Assembly (NCBI GenBank): GCA_019118565.1
Contig: DWYR01000011.1
Coordinates: 62,001 to 126,000 of the forward strand
Origin: Candidatus Alistipes avicola
Lineage (GTDB): Bacteria > Bacteroidota > Bacteroidia > Bacteroidales > Rikenellaceae
Length of the DNA stretch: 64,000 nt
Direction: 5' to 3'
The notes under the pieces are model-generated. The model was given only the letters and a program-made list of their open reading frames with translations. It ran no database searches and was not told where the DNA came from. Positions within the stretch are counted from its first letter, which is position 1; every line of letters begins with the position of its first letter. A program made the position numbers and the translations under genes. Positions 44,249 to 52,693 of this stretch are shown here, in pieces.

Positions 44249-45158
44249 CTTCGTCGAGCATTTTCAGGTAGCTTTCGTAGCGCGACCAGGCCATCTCTCC
44301 CGCCTCGACCGCAGCGCGTACGGCACATCCCGGCTCGTGCACGTGGGTGCAGTTGTAGTAGCGGCATTGAGGTGCCAGCTGCATCATTTCTGGGAAGTAG
44401 TGCCACAGTTCGGCCTCCTCGATGTCGATCAGTCCGAACCCCTTGATGCCGGGCGTGTCGATCAGAAATCCACCCGAAGAGAGGGGGTACATGGTCGAGA
44501 AGGTGGTCGTGTGACGACCTTTGAGGTGGCTCTCCGAGATACTTCCCACCCGTACGTCGAGTCCCGGTTCGATCGTTCCGGCCAGTGTCGACTTCCCGAC
44601 ACCGGAGTTGCCTGCCAACAGGGTCGTATGCCCCTCCAGCAGCGTGCGGATCTCTTCGATGCCGGCTCCGGTTACCGACGAAACCTCGATTACGGGGTAG
44701 CCTGCACCTTCGTAGACGGCTTTGAATTGTGCTACGGCTTCGGGATCCTCCGCGGCGAGGTCTGCCTTGCCCAGCAGGATCGTTACGGGGACACGGTACG
44801 CTTCGCAGGTTACCAGGAAACGGTCGATGAACTCCGGTGCGGTTGTCGGGGCGAAGAGCGTCACGAGCAGCAGGGCGCGGTCGATGTTGGCGGCAATGAT
44901 GTGCGACTCTTTCGAGAGGTTCGAGGCCCGGCGGATGATGTAGTTCCGTCGGGGCATGATCTCGGCGATAACGCCGACCCCATCCTCGTCCCGTTCGGCT
45001 GTGATACGGTCTCCAACCACAACCGGGTTGGTCGAACGTACCCCTTTGAGTCTCAGACGTCCGCGTATGCGGCACTTGACCGTATCGCCCTCCTCGGTCC
45101 GTACGTCGTACCAGCTGCCCGTGGCGCGGACTACAACGCCTGTAAATTGTCGTTCCAT
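44229..45158 (-). CDS. rsgA: Ribosome small-subunit-dependent GTPase A
   Basis: GTPase for late 30S maturation. The N-terminal OB fold (about 5-70) is followed by the circularly permuted G domain, where the G4-like LLGKADL precedes the G1 loop AGNSGVGKSTL, and by a C-terminal zinc module CRYYNCTHVHEPGC. ATG 45158 (MERQFTGVVVRATG) is used; the longer upstream frame lies inside the cvpA gene and is not protein-like. Length 309 is normal. It overlaps cvpA by 28 bp and the trmH-like gene by 20 bp. Confidence 0.93.
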   Translation of the reverse strand: MERQFTGVVVRATGSWYDVRTEEGDTVKCRIRGRLRLKGVRSTNPVVVGDRITAERDEDGVGVIAEIMPRRNYIIRRASNLSKESHIIAANIDRALLLVTLFAPTTAPEFIDRFLVTCEAYRVPVTILLGKADLAAEDPEAVAQFKAVYEGAGYPVIEVSSVTGAGIEEIRTLLEGHTTLLAGNSGVGKSTLAGTIEPGLDVRVGSISESHLKGRHTTTFSTMYPLSSGGFLIDTPGIKGFGLIDIEEAELWHYFPEMMQLAPQCRYYNCTHVHEPGCAVRAAVEAGEMAWSRYESYLKMLDEDEKYRK

Positions 45159-45658
45159 GTCTCTTGGTCGTTGGTTGCGATCTGCTCCTTGGCCCATTCG
45201 ACGAAGGGGAAGAGCATCTCGGAGAGGTTGATGATCGGCCGGTAGCAGATCGATTTGTCGAGTGTTTTCCTGTCGACGAGCGACTCGTCCCTGTTGATGG
45301 AGTCGAATGCCGAGAAGAGCAGACATAGGATGAGCAGGGTCTTGGCAACAGCGGCCAGCATGCCCAAAATCCGGTCTGCAATGCCGAATCCGGCGAAGTG
45401 GAACACCTTGCGCAGCAGGCGTCCGAGCAGGGCGACGGCCAGCAGCACCACGATGAAGATGGTCAGAAAACCACCGGCCGTGGCGAACTGTTCGTCCAGG
45501 TGGAGCAGCTCTCCGACCTCCGCACCGAAGTGCAGGCCGAGCCAGGCCCCCAGCACGATTCCGGCCAGCGAGCAGAGCTGCAGCACGATTCCCTGCCTCC
45601 ATCCGCTGATGAGGGCCCACAGCAGGAGCAGGGTGACAATCAGGTCTATGATACTCAT
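45131..45658 (-). CDS. CvpA family membrane protein
   Basis: Four-helix inner-membrane protein of the CvpA (colicin V production) family. Helices lie at about 3-25, 28-48, 62-85 and 95-118, with the family start SIIDLIVTLLLLWALISGWRQG divided over the first two. A soluble tail of about 55 residues follows. ATG 45658 is chosen over an upstream frame lacking family features. It is first in the run with rsgA and trmH, with a -7 element 114 bp upstream. Confidence 0.85.
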   Translation of the reverse strand: MSIIDLIVTLLLLWALISGWRQGIVLQLCSLAGIVLGAWLGLHFGAEVGELLHLDEQFATAGGFLTIFIVVLLAVALLGRLLRKVFHFAGFGIADRILGMLAAVAKTLLILCLLFSAFDSINRDESLVDRKTLDKSICYRPIINLSEMLFPFVEWAKEQIATNDQETWNDNLQAL

Positions 45659-45771
45659 GGGTATCGGTTCGCTTTTTTTAAGCCAGCCGAGACGAACATC
45701 CGAACGTGGAACAGGCTGATTGGCTGTTCGGTGCATTCGGGTGTCTCGACTGTAGGGAATATTCCGTTTAA

Positions 45772-45804
45772 CAAAGATACGAATATTTGGAGAAAGACTC
45801 CAAG
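45772..45804 (-). promoter_or_regulatory. Promoter for the cvpA-rsgA run
   Basis: Minus strand: CTTG (45804-45801), a 21-nt spacer and TATCTTTG (45779-45772), an exact -7 and three-of-four -33 match. Confidence 0.5.
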
Positions 45805-45881
45805 TTGAAGCGTGGAAAGTCGGGATCTTTGTGGAAAGGGGAGAGAACGGAAGGCAGAAGTTGGAAAGAGGATAATTTAAT

Positions 45882-45899
45882 ATAGGTATCCGAGCCTAT
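45882..45899 (-). terminator. Weak terminator of the XRE regulator gene
   Basis: A 5-bp stem (ATAGG with CCTAT) and 8-nt loop overlap the regulator's stop codon, followed on the minus strand by ATTAAATT. The stem is short, so this is tentative. Confidence 0.35.
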
Positions 45900-46114
45900 C
45901 GGATGATGTCGCGCAGATTGACGTTCAGGGCGTTGCAGATGATGCACATGGTTTTTACGGTGAGGTTGGTACGTCCGGCCTCGATTCGGCTCATGTTGGA
46001 GCGTTCCATGTCGCAACGATACGCGAGTTCTTGTACGGTTAATTTTCTTTCTTTTCTCAACTCTCTGATTTTCTTAGAGATATATGTTATCTCCTCTTGG
46101 TAGTCAATGGTCAT
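45896..46114 (-). CDS. Small XRE-family helix-turn-helix regulator
   Basis: A 72-residue DNA-binding protein. Residues about 12-70 form one Cro/C1-type domain: ISKKIRELRKERKLTVQELA, then the recognition region DMERSNMSRIEAGRTNLT and VKTMCIICNALNVNL. There is no other domain, so it should bind as a dimer to a short inverted repeat. ATG 46114 (MTIDYQEE) is taken over an upstream in-frame ATG at 46147, which would lie at the edge of the promoter. It is divergent from the large surface lipoprotein gene, with a perfect 16-bp palindrome between them, so a local repressor or activator role is likely. Confidence 0.82.
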   Translation of the reverse strand: MTIDYQEEITYISKKIRELRKERKLTVQELAYRCDMERSNMSRIEAGRTNLTVKTMCIICNALNVNLRDIIR

Positions 46115-46135
46115 TTTAAAAATTCGTATAAAAAT

Positions 46136-46166
46136 TTTGTCATGCAAAGATTTATATATATATTTG
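46136..46166 (+). promoter_or_regulatory. Strong promoter for the surface lipoprotein gene
   Basis: TTTG (46136-46139), a 19-nt spacer and TATATTTG (46159-46166) match the Bacteroidota consensus at all fixed positions. Transcription would start near 46173, next to the palindrome, giving an A/T-rich leader of about 85 nt. Confidence 0.7.
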
Positions 46167-46174
46167 CACAGTGC

Positions 46175-46190
46175 GTATCATATATGATAC
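46175..46190. promoter_or_regulatory. Perfect 16-bp palindrome, candidate operator
   Basis: GTATCATATATGATAC is an exact self-reverse-complement lying at about +2 to +17 of the lipoprotein transcript and near the expected -33 position of the divergent regulator gene, whose -7 could be the near-match at 46145-46152. This is the placement expected of an operator bound by the adjacent XRE protein. Binding is inferred, not shown. Confidence 0.6.
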
Positions 46191-46257
46191 ATTTATGACG
46201 GTCCAAAAGGCTTACAATAAAATATATAAACTCATTTAAACACAAACACTTATCATT

Positions 46258-49200
46258 ATGAAGAGAACATTGTTTACAAGGTTTCTGTCTTTGCTGCTTG
46301 GCGGAGCCGTACTGGCTGCGTCGGGATGTAAGGACTACGACGATGACATCAATGCCCTGCGCAACGATGTCGATGAGCTGAAGGGGGCTGTCGTGAAGCT
46401 GAACGATCTGGAGAGCCGGATCGAGGCTGTCGAGGCGACCAAGGAGGCGTTCGATGCGATTGACTTCTCCGATTTTGCCCGCAAGAGCGATATTTCGTCC
46501 TTGCAGAGCCAGATCGACGCTTGTGTCAAGGATAGCGACCTGGCAGCGAAGATTGCCGACGCGATCGAGTCTTCGCTTTCGGACGGAGCGCTGTCGAGCA
46601 AACTGAACAGTCTGAAGTCGGAGATTCTGAGCGAGATCGCCGACATCTACGCTACGCAGGAGTCGCTGAGCGATGCCCAGCAGGCTTTGGAGGAGATGAT
46701 CGAGGCGAAGAAGGATGCAGCCGGTTTTGCCGTTGAGGTGACCGAGCTCGTTGAGTCGTATCTGGCCGATAACGGCTATGCTCCCGCTGGCGGCGAGCTG
46801 ACCGAAAGCCAGATGAGCCAGATCGAGACGGCCGCTTCGCAGTGGATCGCCGATGCGATCAAGAGCGAGCTTGAGACGGCGAACAGCTCGATCAACGAGT
46901 GGCTGGGCAATGAGCTGGCCGAGTACATGGAGCAGGTAACTCTGGGTGACAACCTGCTGGGTCAGGTCTCCACCGAGGCGATCAACTCGGTGATGGAGGA
47001 GTTGGATAACGAGGCCAGCGAGCTGACCAAGAAGATCCAGTCGATGATCCAGGAGAACAACGGTGCGCTGGTGATCTCGAAGGATCAGCTCGATCAGGAG
47101 CTGCAGGACTACCTGGCAACGCTGGAGGCCAACATCGGTCTGTTGAGCAACCGCATCCAGTCGATTGTCTACGTTCCCGAATACATGGACGGTCTGATCT
47201 ATTTCGGTAACGGTGCCCAGTACATCGTATTGTCGAAAGGCCAGGAGAGTGAGAAACTCTATCTGCGTTCGAGCGAGGATGGTGAGCAGATTGCCACCAT
47301 GCGTTTCCGCATGACCCCGGCCCGTGCCGTGAAGAAGTATGCCAACCTGCAGGCCATGTCGCTGATCACCGAGGAGGTGGGCACGCGTGCCGCTGCCGGT
47401 TTCACGATCAAGGAGATCAAGGATGTCAACGAGTTGACCGGTGAGTTCACCGTTGTTGCCACGACCGACTACGACTATGTGGCTGCCGACCAGGCGGGCA
47501 AGACCCAGATGGTGGCCCTCCACGTAGACGGCTCGGTCCTGAACGAGGGTGAGGCGAACGATTTCGAGACCGACTTTACCTCTGCCTTCATCGGTACGGC
47601 TTATGCCGAGGCGGGTGCTCAGATTCCGGCCACGAACTTCGTGCTGGCCAAGGCCGATGCACAGAACGAGGGCAAATACATCGAGTATACCGACCGTGAT
47701 GAGACCGAGGTGATGTACACCGATACGCAGGTTTATGACGTACTGGCCGGATATACGGTGATGTACAAGAGCGGCGAGACGATCCTTCCTCTTGCGGAGG
47801 CTGCTGCTGCCAACAATTGGACGGTGGATCTGACGACGATGGTTACCGCGTCGGCCGATTTCACTTTCGGTACGCCTGCAAGCGAGCAGATGTACGCCGT
47901 CGACGGCAAGGCCTTCACCTTCGCCATTGCCAAATCGGATGTTGCGCTGATCGACCAGACGGTAACCGCTTCGGCTACCTACTCGCTGGCTGACGAGGAG
48001 GGTTTTGCGCTGGTGGTTAAGAACGATGCCGAGCACCTCTTTACGATCATGCCGGACGGAACCGAGCTCTCGACGCCGGAGGCTGATGTGAAATGGATGT
48101 ATGCCGCTGCAACGAGCGACAAGACCTACAGCGTGAAGAATCTGGTTCTGACGGCCGACAAGGGTGTTCTCTCGGCGGTTCAGTACAATGCACTCAAGAG
48201 CAACGATAATCTGGTTGTCGAGCTGTACAAGGGTGAGGAGCTCGTAAGCGGCATCACGCCGTCGATCACGCTCTCCGCATCGCCTGTCTTCGATACCGAT
48301 GCCCAGACGGTTGATCTGCAGCTGGTCGGCGACCTCTCGACGACGGCCGATTACGTCGTGAAGGCCGTTTACACGAACGAGGACAAGTCGATCGTAACGA
48401 TCACCATCCCGGTTGCCGTGACGGGTATGCCTGTCATCCCGACGCTGGAGCGTACGCTCGAACTTCCCTATAACGTTTCGACGACCACGGGTCACCACAT
48501 CGCCGTAGAGAATTTCCGCGCTATCCTGTGGGAGAGCCTCGATGAGACTGCCCGCACGCAGCTTGGCGAGGAGGCCTTCATGCAGCTCGATTGGACGAGC
48601 GATAAGGTCGCTGACGAGTTCGGCAACTACGCTACGGTAGGTGGAAGCAAGGAGAACATCAACTTCGTCTTCGGTAAGAATGCGGCTCTGAATGTACCTT
48701 ACACCGTGAAGAACCTCTTTGCAGTTGCCGATCCTGCCCTCTCGTTCGAGGCCGTACTGCACGTAACCATTACGGCACCCGAGATCGAGCTGCTGCGCGG
48801 TTCGTCGCTTTCGGACGATGATCAGGCTCAGGCCGTGATGAAGATCGAGGGTTCAGACCTGAAGATCGATGCATTCGACCTGTCGAAGACCTGGTACCTT
48901 GCAGCCGACGCTCCGGCCGAGGCTCAGGTAGTCTACACGACCGAGGCCGAGGGTGCCGCCATCACGGGCAAGACGCTCAACTGGGGTACCTGCAGCGAGC
49001 TGTCGATTGTTGTGAAGGTTCAGGTAGTTTACGGCGGTAAGGCGCTGGGTGAGGCGAAGAGCTTCACCGTATCGATCGCCGATCCGATTGCCGATCCGAC
49101 GATTGCGGTTGAGGCCGGCAAGCTGATTGCCAAGGTCGATGCCGATGTAACGCTCGATGTGGCTACGCTGCTCACGCTGAAGGATATCAACGGTGTCAAC

Positions 49201-49446
49201 GTCTTTGACGGCTCGCAGGATGCTCAGGACACCAATACGGCCGTAGCGGCAACCATCGCGTATGGCGAGGCAACGGTATCGATCCCCGACGGTCGTGTAA
49301 GCTTCGACAAGCAGACTCACATCCTGACCGTTGTTGAGGGTGGTGATCTGGAGCTGATGAAGGATATCACCGTAACGATCCCCGTAACGTACACCTATAC
49401 GTTCGGTGAGCGCACGGCTCAGATCGTGGTGAATGTAACCAAATAA
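46258..49446 (+). CDS. Large surface-exposed lipoprotein, coiled-coil plus beta domains
   Basis: A 1062-residue lipoprotein of unknown function. The signal peptide ends ASGC (Cys24) and is followed at once by KDYDDD, an acidic run like the lipoprotein export signal that sends Bacteroidota lipoproteins to the cell surface. Residues about 28-290 are helical heptad-type sequence (DINALRNDVDELKGAVVKL and similar), ending in RIQSIVYVPEYMDG, seen in Bacteroidales N-terminal modules of the PL29/DUF4988 type. The remainder (about 300-1062) is beta-rich with Thr/Val-rich strands, suggesting several Ig-like domains. Codon choice is strongly biased (CTG, GAG, GTA/ACG use), suggesting high expression. 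No catalytic motif was recognised. Confidence 0.82.
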   Translation: MKRTLFTRFLSLLLGGAVLAASGCKDYDDDINALRNDVDELKGAVVKLNDLESRIEAVEATKEAFDAIDFSDFARKSDISSLQSQIDACVKDSDLAAKIADAIESSLSDGALSSKLNSLKSEILSEIADIYATQESLSDAQQALEEMIEAKKDAAGFAVEVTELVESYLADNGYAPAGGELTESQMSQIETAASQWIADAIKSELETANSSINEWLGNELAEYMEQVTLGDNLLGQVSTEAINSVMEELDNEASELTKKIQSMIQENNGALVISKDQLDQELQDYLATLEANIGLLSNRIQSIVYVPEYMDGLIYFGNGAQYIVLSKGQESEKLYLRSSEDGEQIATMRFRMTPARAVKKYANLQAMSLITEEVGTRAAAGFTIKEIKDVNELTGEFTVVATTDYDYVAADQAGKTQMVALHVDGSVLNEGEANDFETDFTSAFIGTAYAEAGAQIPATNFVLAKADAQNEGKYIEYTDRDETEVMYTDTQVYDVLAGYTVMYKSGETILPLAEAAAANNWTVDLTTMVTASADFTFGTPASEQMYAVDGKAFTFAIAKSDVALIDQTVTASATYSLADEEGFALVVKNDAEHLFTIMPDGTELSTPEADVKWMYAAATSDKTYSVKNLVLTADKGVLSAVQYNALKSNDNLVVELYKGEELVSGITPSITLSASPVFDTDAQTVDLQLVGDLSTTADYVVKAVYTNEDKSIVTITIPVAVTGMPVIPTLERTLELPYNVSTTTGHHIAVENFRAILWESLDETARTQLGEEAFMQLDWTSDKVADEFGNYATVGGSKENINFVFGKNAALNVPYTVKNLFAVADPALSFEAVLHVTITAPEIELLRGSSLSDDDQAQAVMKIEGSDLKIDAFDLSKTWYLAADAPAEAQVVYTTEAEGAAITGKTLNWGTCSELSIVVKVQVVYGGKALGEAKSFTVSIADPIADPTIAVEAGKLIAKVDADVTLDVATLLTLKDINGVNVFDGSQDAQDTNTAVAATIAYGEATVSIPDGRVSFDKQTHILTVVEGGDLELMKDITVTIPVTYTYTFGERTAQIVVNVTK

Positions 49447-49457
49447 GTTGGAGGGGC

Positions 49458-49532
49458 ATTCCGACAGCCACCGACTCCTGACCGGGTTATGAATGGTCAG
49501 GGGTCGGGGCTCGGAATGTTGCGAGAATTTTT
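49458..49532 (+). terminator. First terminator after the surface lipoprotein gene
   Basis: A 13-bp stem with one G-U pair (49471-49483 with 49495-49507), extended by an outer 7-bp pairing (49458-49464 with 49511-49517), is followed by a T-run at 49528-49532. Confidence 0.75.
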
Positions 49533-49542
49533 GACTGTACGG

Positions 49543-49580
49543 AGAGCGGATCGACCCTCATGGGCCGGTCCGCTCTTTTT
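49543..49580 (+). terminator. Second tandem terminator
   Basis: An 8-bp perfect stem (49543-49550 with 49569-49576), extendable to 14 bp with one wobble and one mismatch, is followed directly by TTTTT. It backs up the terminator just upstream. Confidence 0.8.
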
Positions 49581-49597
49581 GTGTTGACCGTGGAGTG

Positions 49598-49636
49598 AAA
49601 AAGCGAGACCCGCGCCATGTCCGGCACGGGCCTCGC
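49598..49636 (-). terminator. Terminator of tdk
   Basis: On the minus strand a 14-bp stem (two G-U pairs; 49603-49616 with 49623-49636) ends in GCTTTTTCAC, 24 bp past the tdk stop. Confidence 0.78.
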
Positions 49637-49659
49637 CTCTCTTTTGAGACGCAGGGATG

Positions 49660-50253
49660 CTACTCTTTCCTCTTTTGCTCCTCCTGCTCCTTGCGGCGCA
49701 CCTCGGCAAAGCAGTGGCGGCAGATCGGCTCGTAGGTGTCTTTTTCGCCGAGCATCACCAGTTTGTCGTCGCGGGTGAGGCGGTGCGAGTGGTGGGCCAG
49801 GTTGCCGCACCGCACGCAGATGGCGTGTACCTTGGTCACATATTCGGCCGTTGCCATCAGGGCGGGCATCGGCCCGAACGGCTTGCCCGTGAAGTCCATG
49901 TCCAGCCCCGCGACAATGACCCGAATCCCCTGGTCGGCCAGCTGGCGGCAGACATCCACCAGACCGTCGTCGAAGAACTGCGCCTCGTCGATGCCGACCA
50001 CGTCGACCTCGGAGGTCATCAGCAGGATGTTCTGTGCCGAATCGACCGGCGTGGAGCGGATGCTGCTCGCATCGTGCGAGACGACCTCCTCCTCCGAGTA
50101 GCGGACGTCGATGCGGGGTTTGAATATTTCGGTGCGAAGGTGGGCGAATTCGGCCCGTTTTAACCTTCGGATCAACTCTTCGGTTTTACCAGAGAACATC
50201 GAACCGCAGATTACCTCAATCCATCCTTTTTGGCTTGCGTTTTCCAGAAACAT
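49660..50253 (-). CDS. tdk: Thymidine kinase
   Basis: Phosphorylates thymidine for salvage. The P-loop [11 protein letters not shown], the DEAQFF motif with the catalytic Glu, and FRGKPF-like [14 protein letters not shown] lid sequence are present, followed by a zinc-ribbon CVRCGN ... CRHCF. Length 197 is normal for type II bacterial enzymes. It starts 3 bp after murA on the same strand and ends at a terminator. Confidence 0.95.
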   Translation of the reverse strand: MFLENASQKGWIEVICGSMFSGKTEELIRRLKRAEFAHLRTEIFKPRIDVRYSEEEVVSHDASSIRSTPVDSAQNILLMTSEVDVVGIDEAQFFDDGLVDVCRQLADQGIRVIVAGLDMDFTGKPFGPMPALMATAEYVTKVHAICVRCGNLAHHSHRLTRDDKLVMLGEKDTYEPICRHCFAEVRRKEQEEQKRKE

Positions 50254-50255
50254 GG

Positions 50256-51578
50256 CTACTTAAGTTTACATTCGTCCACACGCGTAATGCGGGCTCCCAG
50301 TGCATTCAGCCGCGTGTCGATCTCGCGGTATCCACGGTCGATCTGCTCGATGTTTTGGATTGTACTCTCGCCCTCGGCGCTCATGGCGGCGATTAACAAG
50401 GCGACACCGGCACGAATATCGGGGGAGGTCATACGTGTAGCACGCAACCGGATCTGATGGTCATGCCCGATGACCGTCGCACGGTGTGGATCGCACAGGA
50501 TGATCTGTGCTCCCATGTCGATCAATTTGTCGACGAAGAAGAGGCGGCTCTCGAACATTTTTTGATGGATCAGCACGGCCCCTTTGGCCTGAGTGGCAAC
50601 CACCAGGAAGATCGACAGCAAATCGGGGGTCAATCCCGGCCACGGAGCATCGGCAATGGTCATGATCGAGCCGTCCATGAAGCTTTCGATACGGTAGTGC
50701 TCCTGCTGAGGGATGAAAATATCGTCGCCCCGCTGTTCGAAGCGGATGCCCATGCGGGCGAACTGGGCGGGGATGATGCCCAGGTTCTCGAACGAGACAT
50801 TGCGGATTGTTACCTCGGAGCGGGTCATAGCGGCCATTCCGATGAAGCTTCCCACTTCGATCATATCGGGCAGCATCGTATGTTCCGTTCCGCCCAGCTC
50901 CTCGACTCCTTCAATTGTCAGCAGGTTCGAGGCGATGCCCGATATGCGTGCTCCCATACGGTTAAGCATCAGGCAGAGTTGCTGGATATAGGGTTCGCAG
51001 GCGGCATTGTAGATGGTCGTGAACCCTTTGGCCAGTACGGCAGCCATGATGATGTTGGCCGTACCCGTTACCGAGGCCTCGTCGAGCAACATGTAACACC
51101 CCTTGAGCTCCTTGGCCCGCACCTCGGACCAGGCGTTTCGGGTGTCGAAATCGAGTGTGGCACCCAGTTTCTGGAATCCGATGAAGTGAGTATCCAGACG
51201 GCGTCGTCCGATCTTGTCGCCGCCCGGTTTGGGCATGTATCCTACGCCGAACCGGGCCAGCATGGGCCCGAGCAGCATGACCGAGCCGCGCAGGCTACTG
51301 GCTCTCCGACAGTAGTCTTCCGTTTTGAAATAGTCCAGATTGATGTCGGCCGCACGGAACGAATAGCTGGTTTCGGAGAGTTGTTCTACCTCGACGCCGA
51401 TTCTTCGCAGCAACTCGATCAACTGCATGACATCCAGAATTCGGGGGATGTTATGTACGGTAACTTTTTCACGGGTAAGTACGGTGGCGCAAAGAATCTG
51501 CAACGCTTCGTTTTTAGCTCCTTGCGGCGTAATTTCACCTCGGAGTCGGTGTCCACCTTCGACTTTAAAAACTGCCAT
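50256..51578 (-). CDS. murA: UDP-N-acetylglucosamine 1-carboxyvinyltransferase (Asp-type)
   Basis: First committed step of peptidoglycan synthesis, adding enolpyruvate from PEP. The EPSP-synthase fold motifs are present: [19 protein letters not shown] at the N-terminus and [16 protein letters not shown] in the middle. At the active-site loop the sequence is PGGDKIGRR, with Asp121 where most enzymes have the Cys that fosfomycin alkylates. A Cys-to-Asp change at this position is known to keep activity and to confer fosfomycin insensitivity. Length 440 is usual. tdk follows after 2 bp, and a -7 element lies 83 bp upstream. Confidence 0.95.
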   Translation of the reverse strand: MAVFKVEGGHRLRGEITPQGAKNEALQILCATVLTREKVTVHNIPRILDVMQLIELLRRIGVEVEQLSETSYSFRAADINLDYFKTEDYCRRASSLRGSVMLLGPMLARFGVGYMPKPGGDKIGRRRLDTHFIGFQKLGATLDFDTRNAWSEVRAKELKGCYMLLDEASVTGTANIIMAAVLAKGFTTIYNAACEPYIQQLCLMLNRMGARISGIASNLLTIEGVEELGGTEHTMLPDMIEVGSFIGMAAMTRSEVTIRNVSFENLGIIPAQFARMGIRFEQRGDDIFIPQQEHYRIESFMDGSIMTIADAPWPGLTPDLLSIFLVVATQAKGAVLIHQKMFESRLFFVDKLIDMGAQIILCDPHRATVIGHDHQIRLRATRMTSPDIRAGVALLIAAMSAEGESTIQNIEQIDRGYREIDTRLNALGARITRVDECKLK

Positions 51579-51661
51579 GGCTTTCTATTTTGAGAGAAAT
51601 GGTAAAAGGAGAGGGAATCGGGACTTTTTTATTATAAAGAACCGGAAGTCTCCTATCTTTA

Positions 51662-51669
51662 CAAAGATA
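51662..51669 (-). promoter_or_regulatory. -7 element for murA-tdk
   Basis: CAAAGATA reads TATCTTTG on the minus strand, exact TAnnTTTG. No clear -33 match at the usual spacing. Confidence 0.45.
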
Positions 51670-51755
51670 CGAAATAGTCCGGAAATAAAAACGCGGAGTG
51701 TCGAAAAACACACAAGCTTTCTCTTCCTGATATTTTCTTTCGAAACAAAACGACA

Positions 51756-51783
51756 AAGGAGATGCGAACGTTCACATCTCCTT
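51756..51783 (-). terminator. Terminator of rpmH
   Basis: A perfect 9-bp stem (51756-51764 with 51775-51783) lies 27 bp past the rpmH stop, and is followed on the minus strand by a T-rich stretch (TTTGTCGTTTTG). Confidence 0.65.
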
Positions 51784-51809
51784 CGAGGTTGGTTGGAGTA
51801 ACTCCCGGA

Positions 51810-51977
51810 TTAAGCGTACTTGAACGTAGCCTCGTCCGATACGGTCAATTTCTTACGACCTTTCGCACGGCGGGCAGCCAATACCTTGCGTCCGTTTGCC
51901 GTAGACATTCTCTGACGGAATCCGTGCTTGTTGATTCTCTTCCGGCGCGAAGGCTGGAAAGTTCTTTTCATTGCCAT
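51810..51977 (-). CDS. rpmH: 50S ribosomal protein L34
   Basis: Smallest large-subunit protein, 55 residues. The sequence begins [20 protein letters not shown] and continues with the conserved [18 protein letters not shown] and GRKKL motifs, then a short SDEATFKYA tail. The classic L34 start is MKRTFQPS, here with two extra residues; ATG 51971 would give that form. It is transcribed alone from a promoter at 52021-52052 and is not next to rnpA. Confidence 0.95.
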   Translation of the reverse strand: MAMKRTFQPSRRKRINKHGFRQRMSTANGRKVLAARRAKGRKKLTVSDEATFKYA

Positions 51978-52020
51978 AGTTGTATCTCTTTTTTATTGTT
52001 TCTGCGTACAATGCGGAGTG

Positions 52021-52052
52021 CAAATGTATAATCTTTTTCTTTATTTGCCAAA
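52021..52052 (-). promoter_or_regulatory. Strong promoter for rpmH
   Basis: Minus strand: TTTG (52052-52049), a 20-nt spacer and TACATTTG (52028-52021), matching the Bacteroidota consensus in both elements. The leader to rpmH is about 37 nt. Confidence 0.7.
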
Positions 52053-52122
52053 AATATCAGCAAAAAATCGTTCGGAACGGCTTTGTACTGAGCGTTCCCG
52101 GCCTTTCCTGTATCTAAAATTT

Positions 52123-52689
52123 CTATTCTCCTTCCGTTTTTTCCTCCTTGAAGAGGTCGATTTCGCCGCGTTCCACCTTGCCGTACATATCGGCCAGCTG
52201 GGCGATTACGGGCGAGATATATTCGAGCGTGTCACTGACTGCACTCTTGTTTCCTTCCCCCTTCAGCCGGTAGAGCATTGCGGCATAGAGGGCTCTGAAA
52301 CATAATTCGATGTCGTTCGTATTGCGACCCAGTACGGAACGCAGACGAGGCAGTTCCGGTTCGAGTTTGGCAAATGTCTGACGATAGCGTTCGCCGACCG
52401 GGAGCTTCATCAACTGTAGATGCAGGTCGTTCATGTCATTGATCAGGTGGAGTGTGTGATCCAGATGCCCCTTCTCCTCCTTCCCTTCCTGGCGCAACAG
52501 GTTGGCGATATCCATATACCAGAGCAGGAAGATGTGCCGCTGCTCTTCAGGGATATTCCGTGGGGCGATCAGTTGCGTATAGACAGCCTCGGGGCTGAAC
52601 TGTACGGCCCGCAACAGATCTTCGATCTGCCATAGGTAGAGGATGTATTCGGCGATGTTCTCACGCCGTTTGGCTTGTGCGATATCCAT
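52123..52689 (-). CDS. DUF4924 protein
   Basis: Cytoplasmic, all-helical protein of the Bacteroidota family DUF4924, function unknown. The family start, AQAKRRENIAEYILYLWQIED, and HTLHLINDMNDLHLQL are clear, ending in a Glu/Lys-rich tail. ATG 52689 (MDIAQAKR) is used, 4 bp after the PiT transporter stop, so the two genes are very probably cotranscribed. Upstream extension codons lie within the transporter gene and are not family-like. Length 188. Confidence 0.88.
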   Translation of the reverse strand: MDIAQAKRRENIAEYILYLWQIEDLLRAVQFSPEAVYTQLIAPRNIPEEQRHIFLLWYMDIANLLRQEGKEEKGHLDHTLHLINDMNDLHLQLMKLPVGERYRQTFAKLEPELPRLRSVLGRNTNDIELCFRALYAAMLYRLKGEGNKSAVSDTLEYISPVIAQLADMYGKVERGEIDLFKEEKTEGE

Positions 52690-52693
52690 CTTC

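Noticed and set aside
46077..46093. 6-bp inverted repeat (GAGATA with TATCTC) inside the XRE gene
   Set aside because: Short, inside a coding region and unlike the 16-bp palindrome; likely chance.
46111..48762. 883-codon open reading frame antisense to the surface lipoprotein gene
   Set aside because: It mirrors the sense frame. Strong codon bias in the lipoprotein gene avoids TTA, CTA and TCA, which leaves the antisense frame free of stops. Its product is Arg/Leu/Gly/His-rich without domains, signal peptide or promoter.
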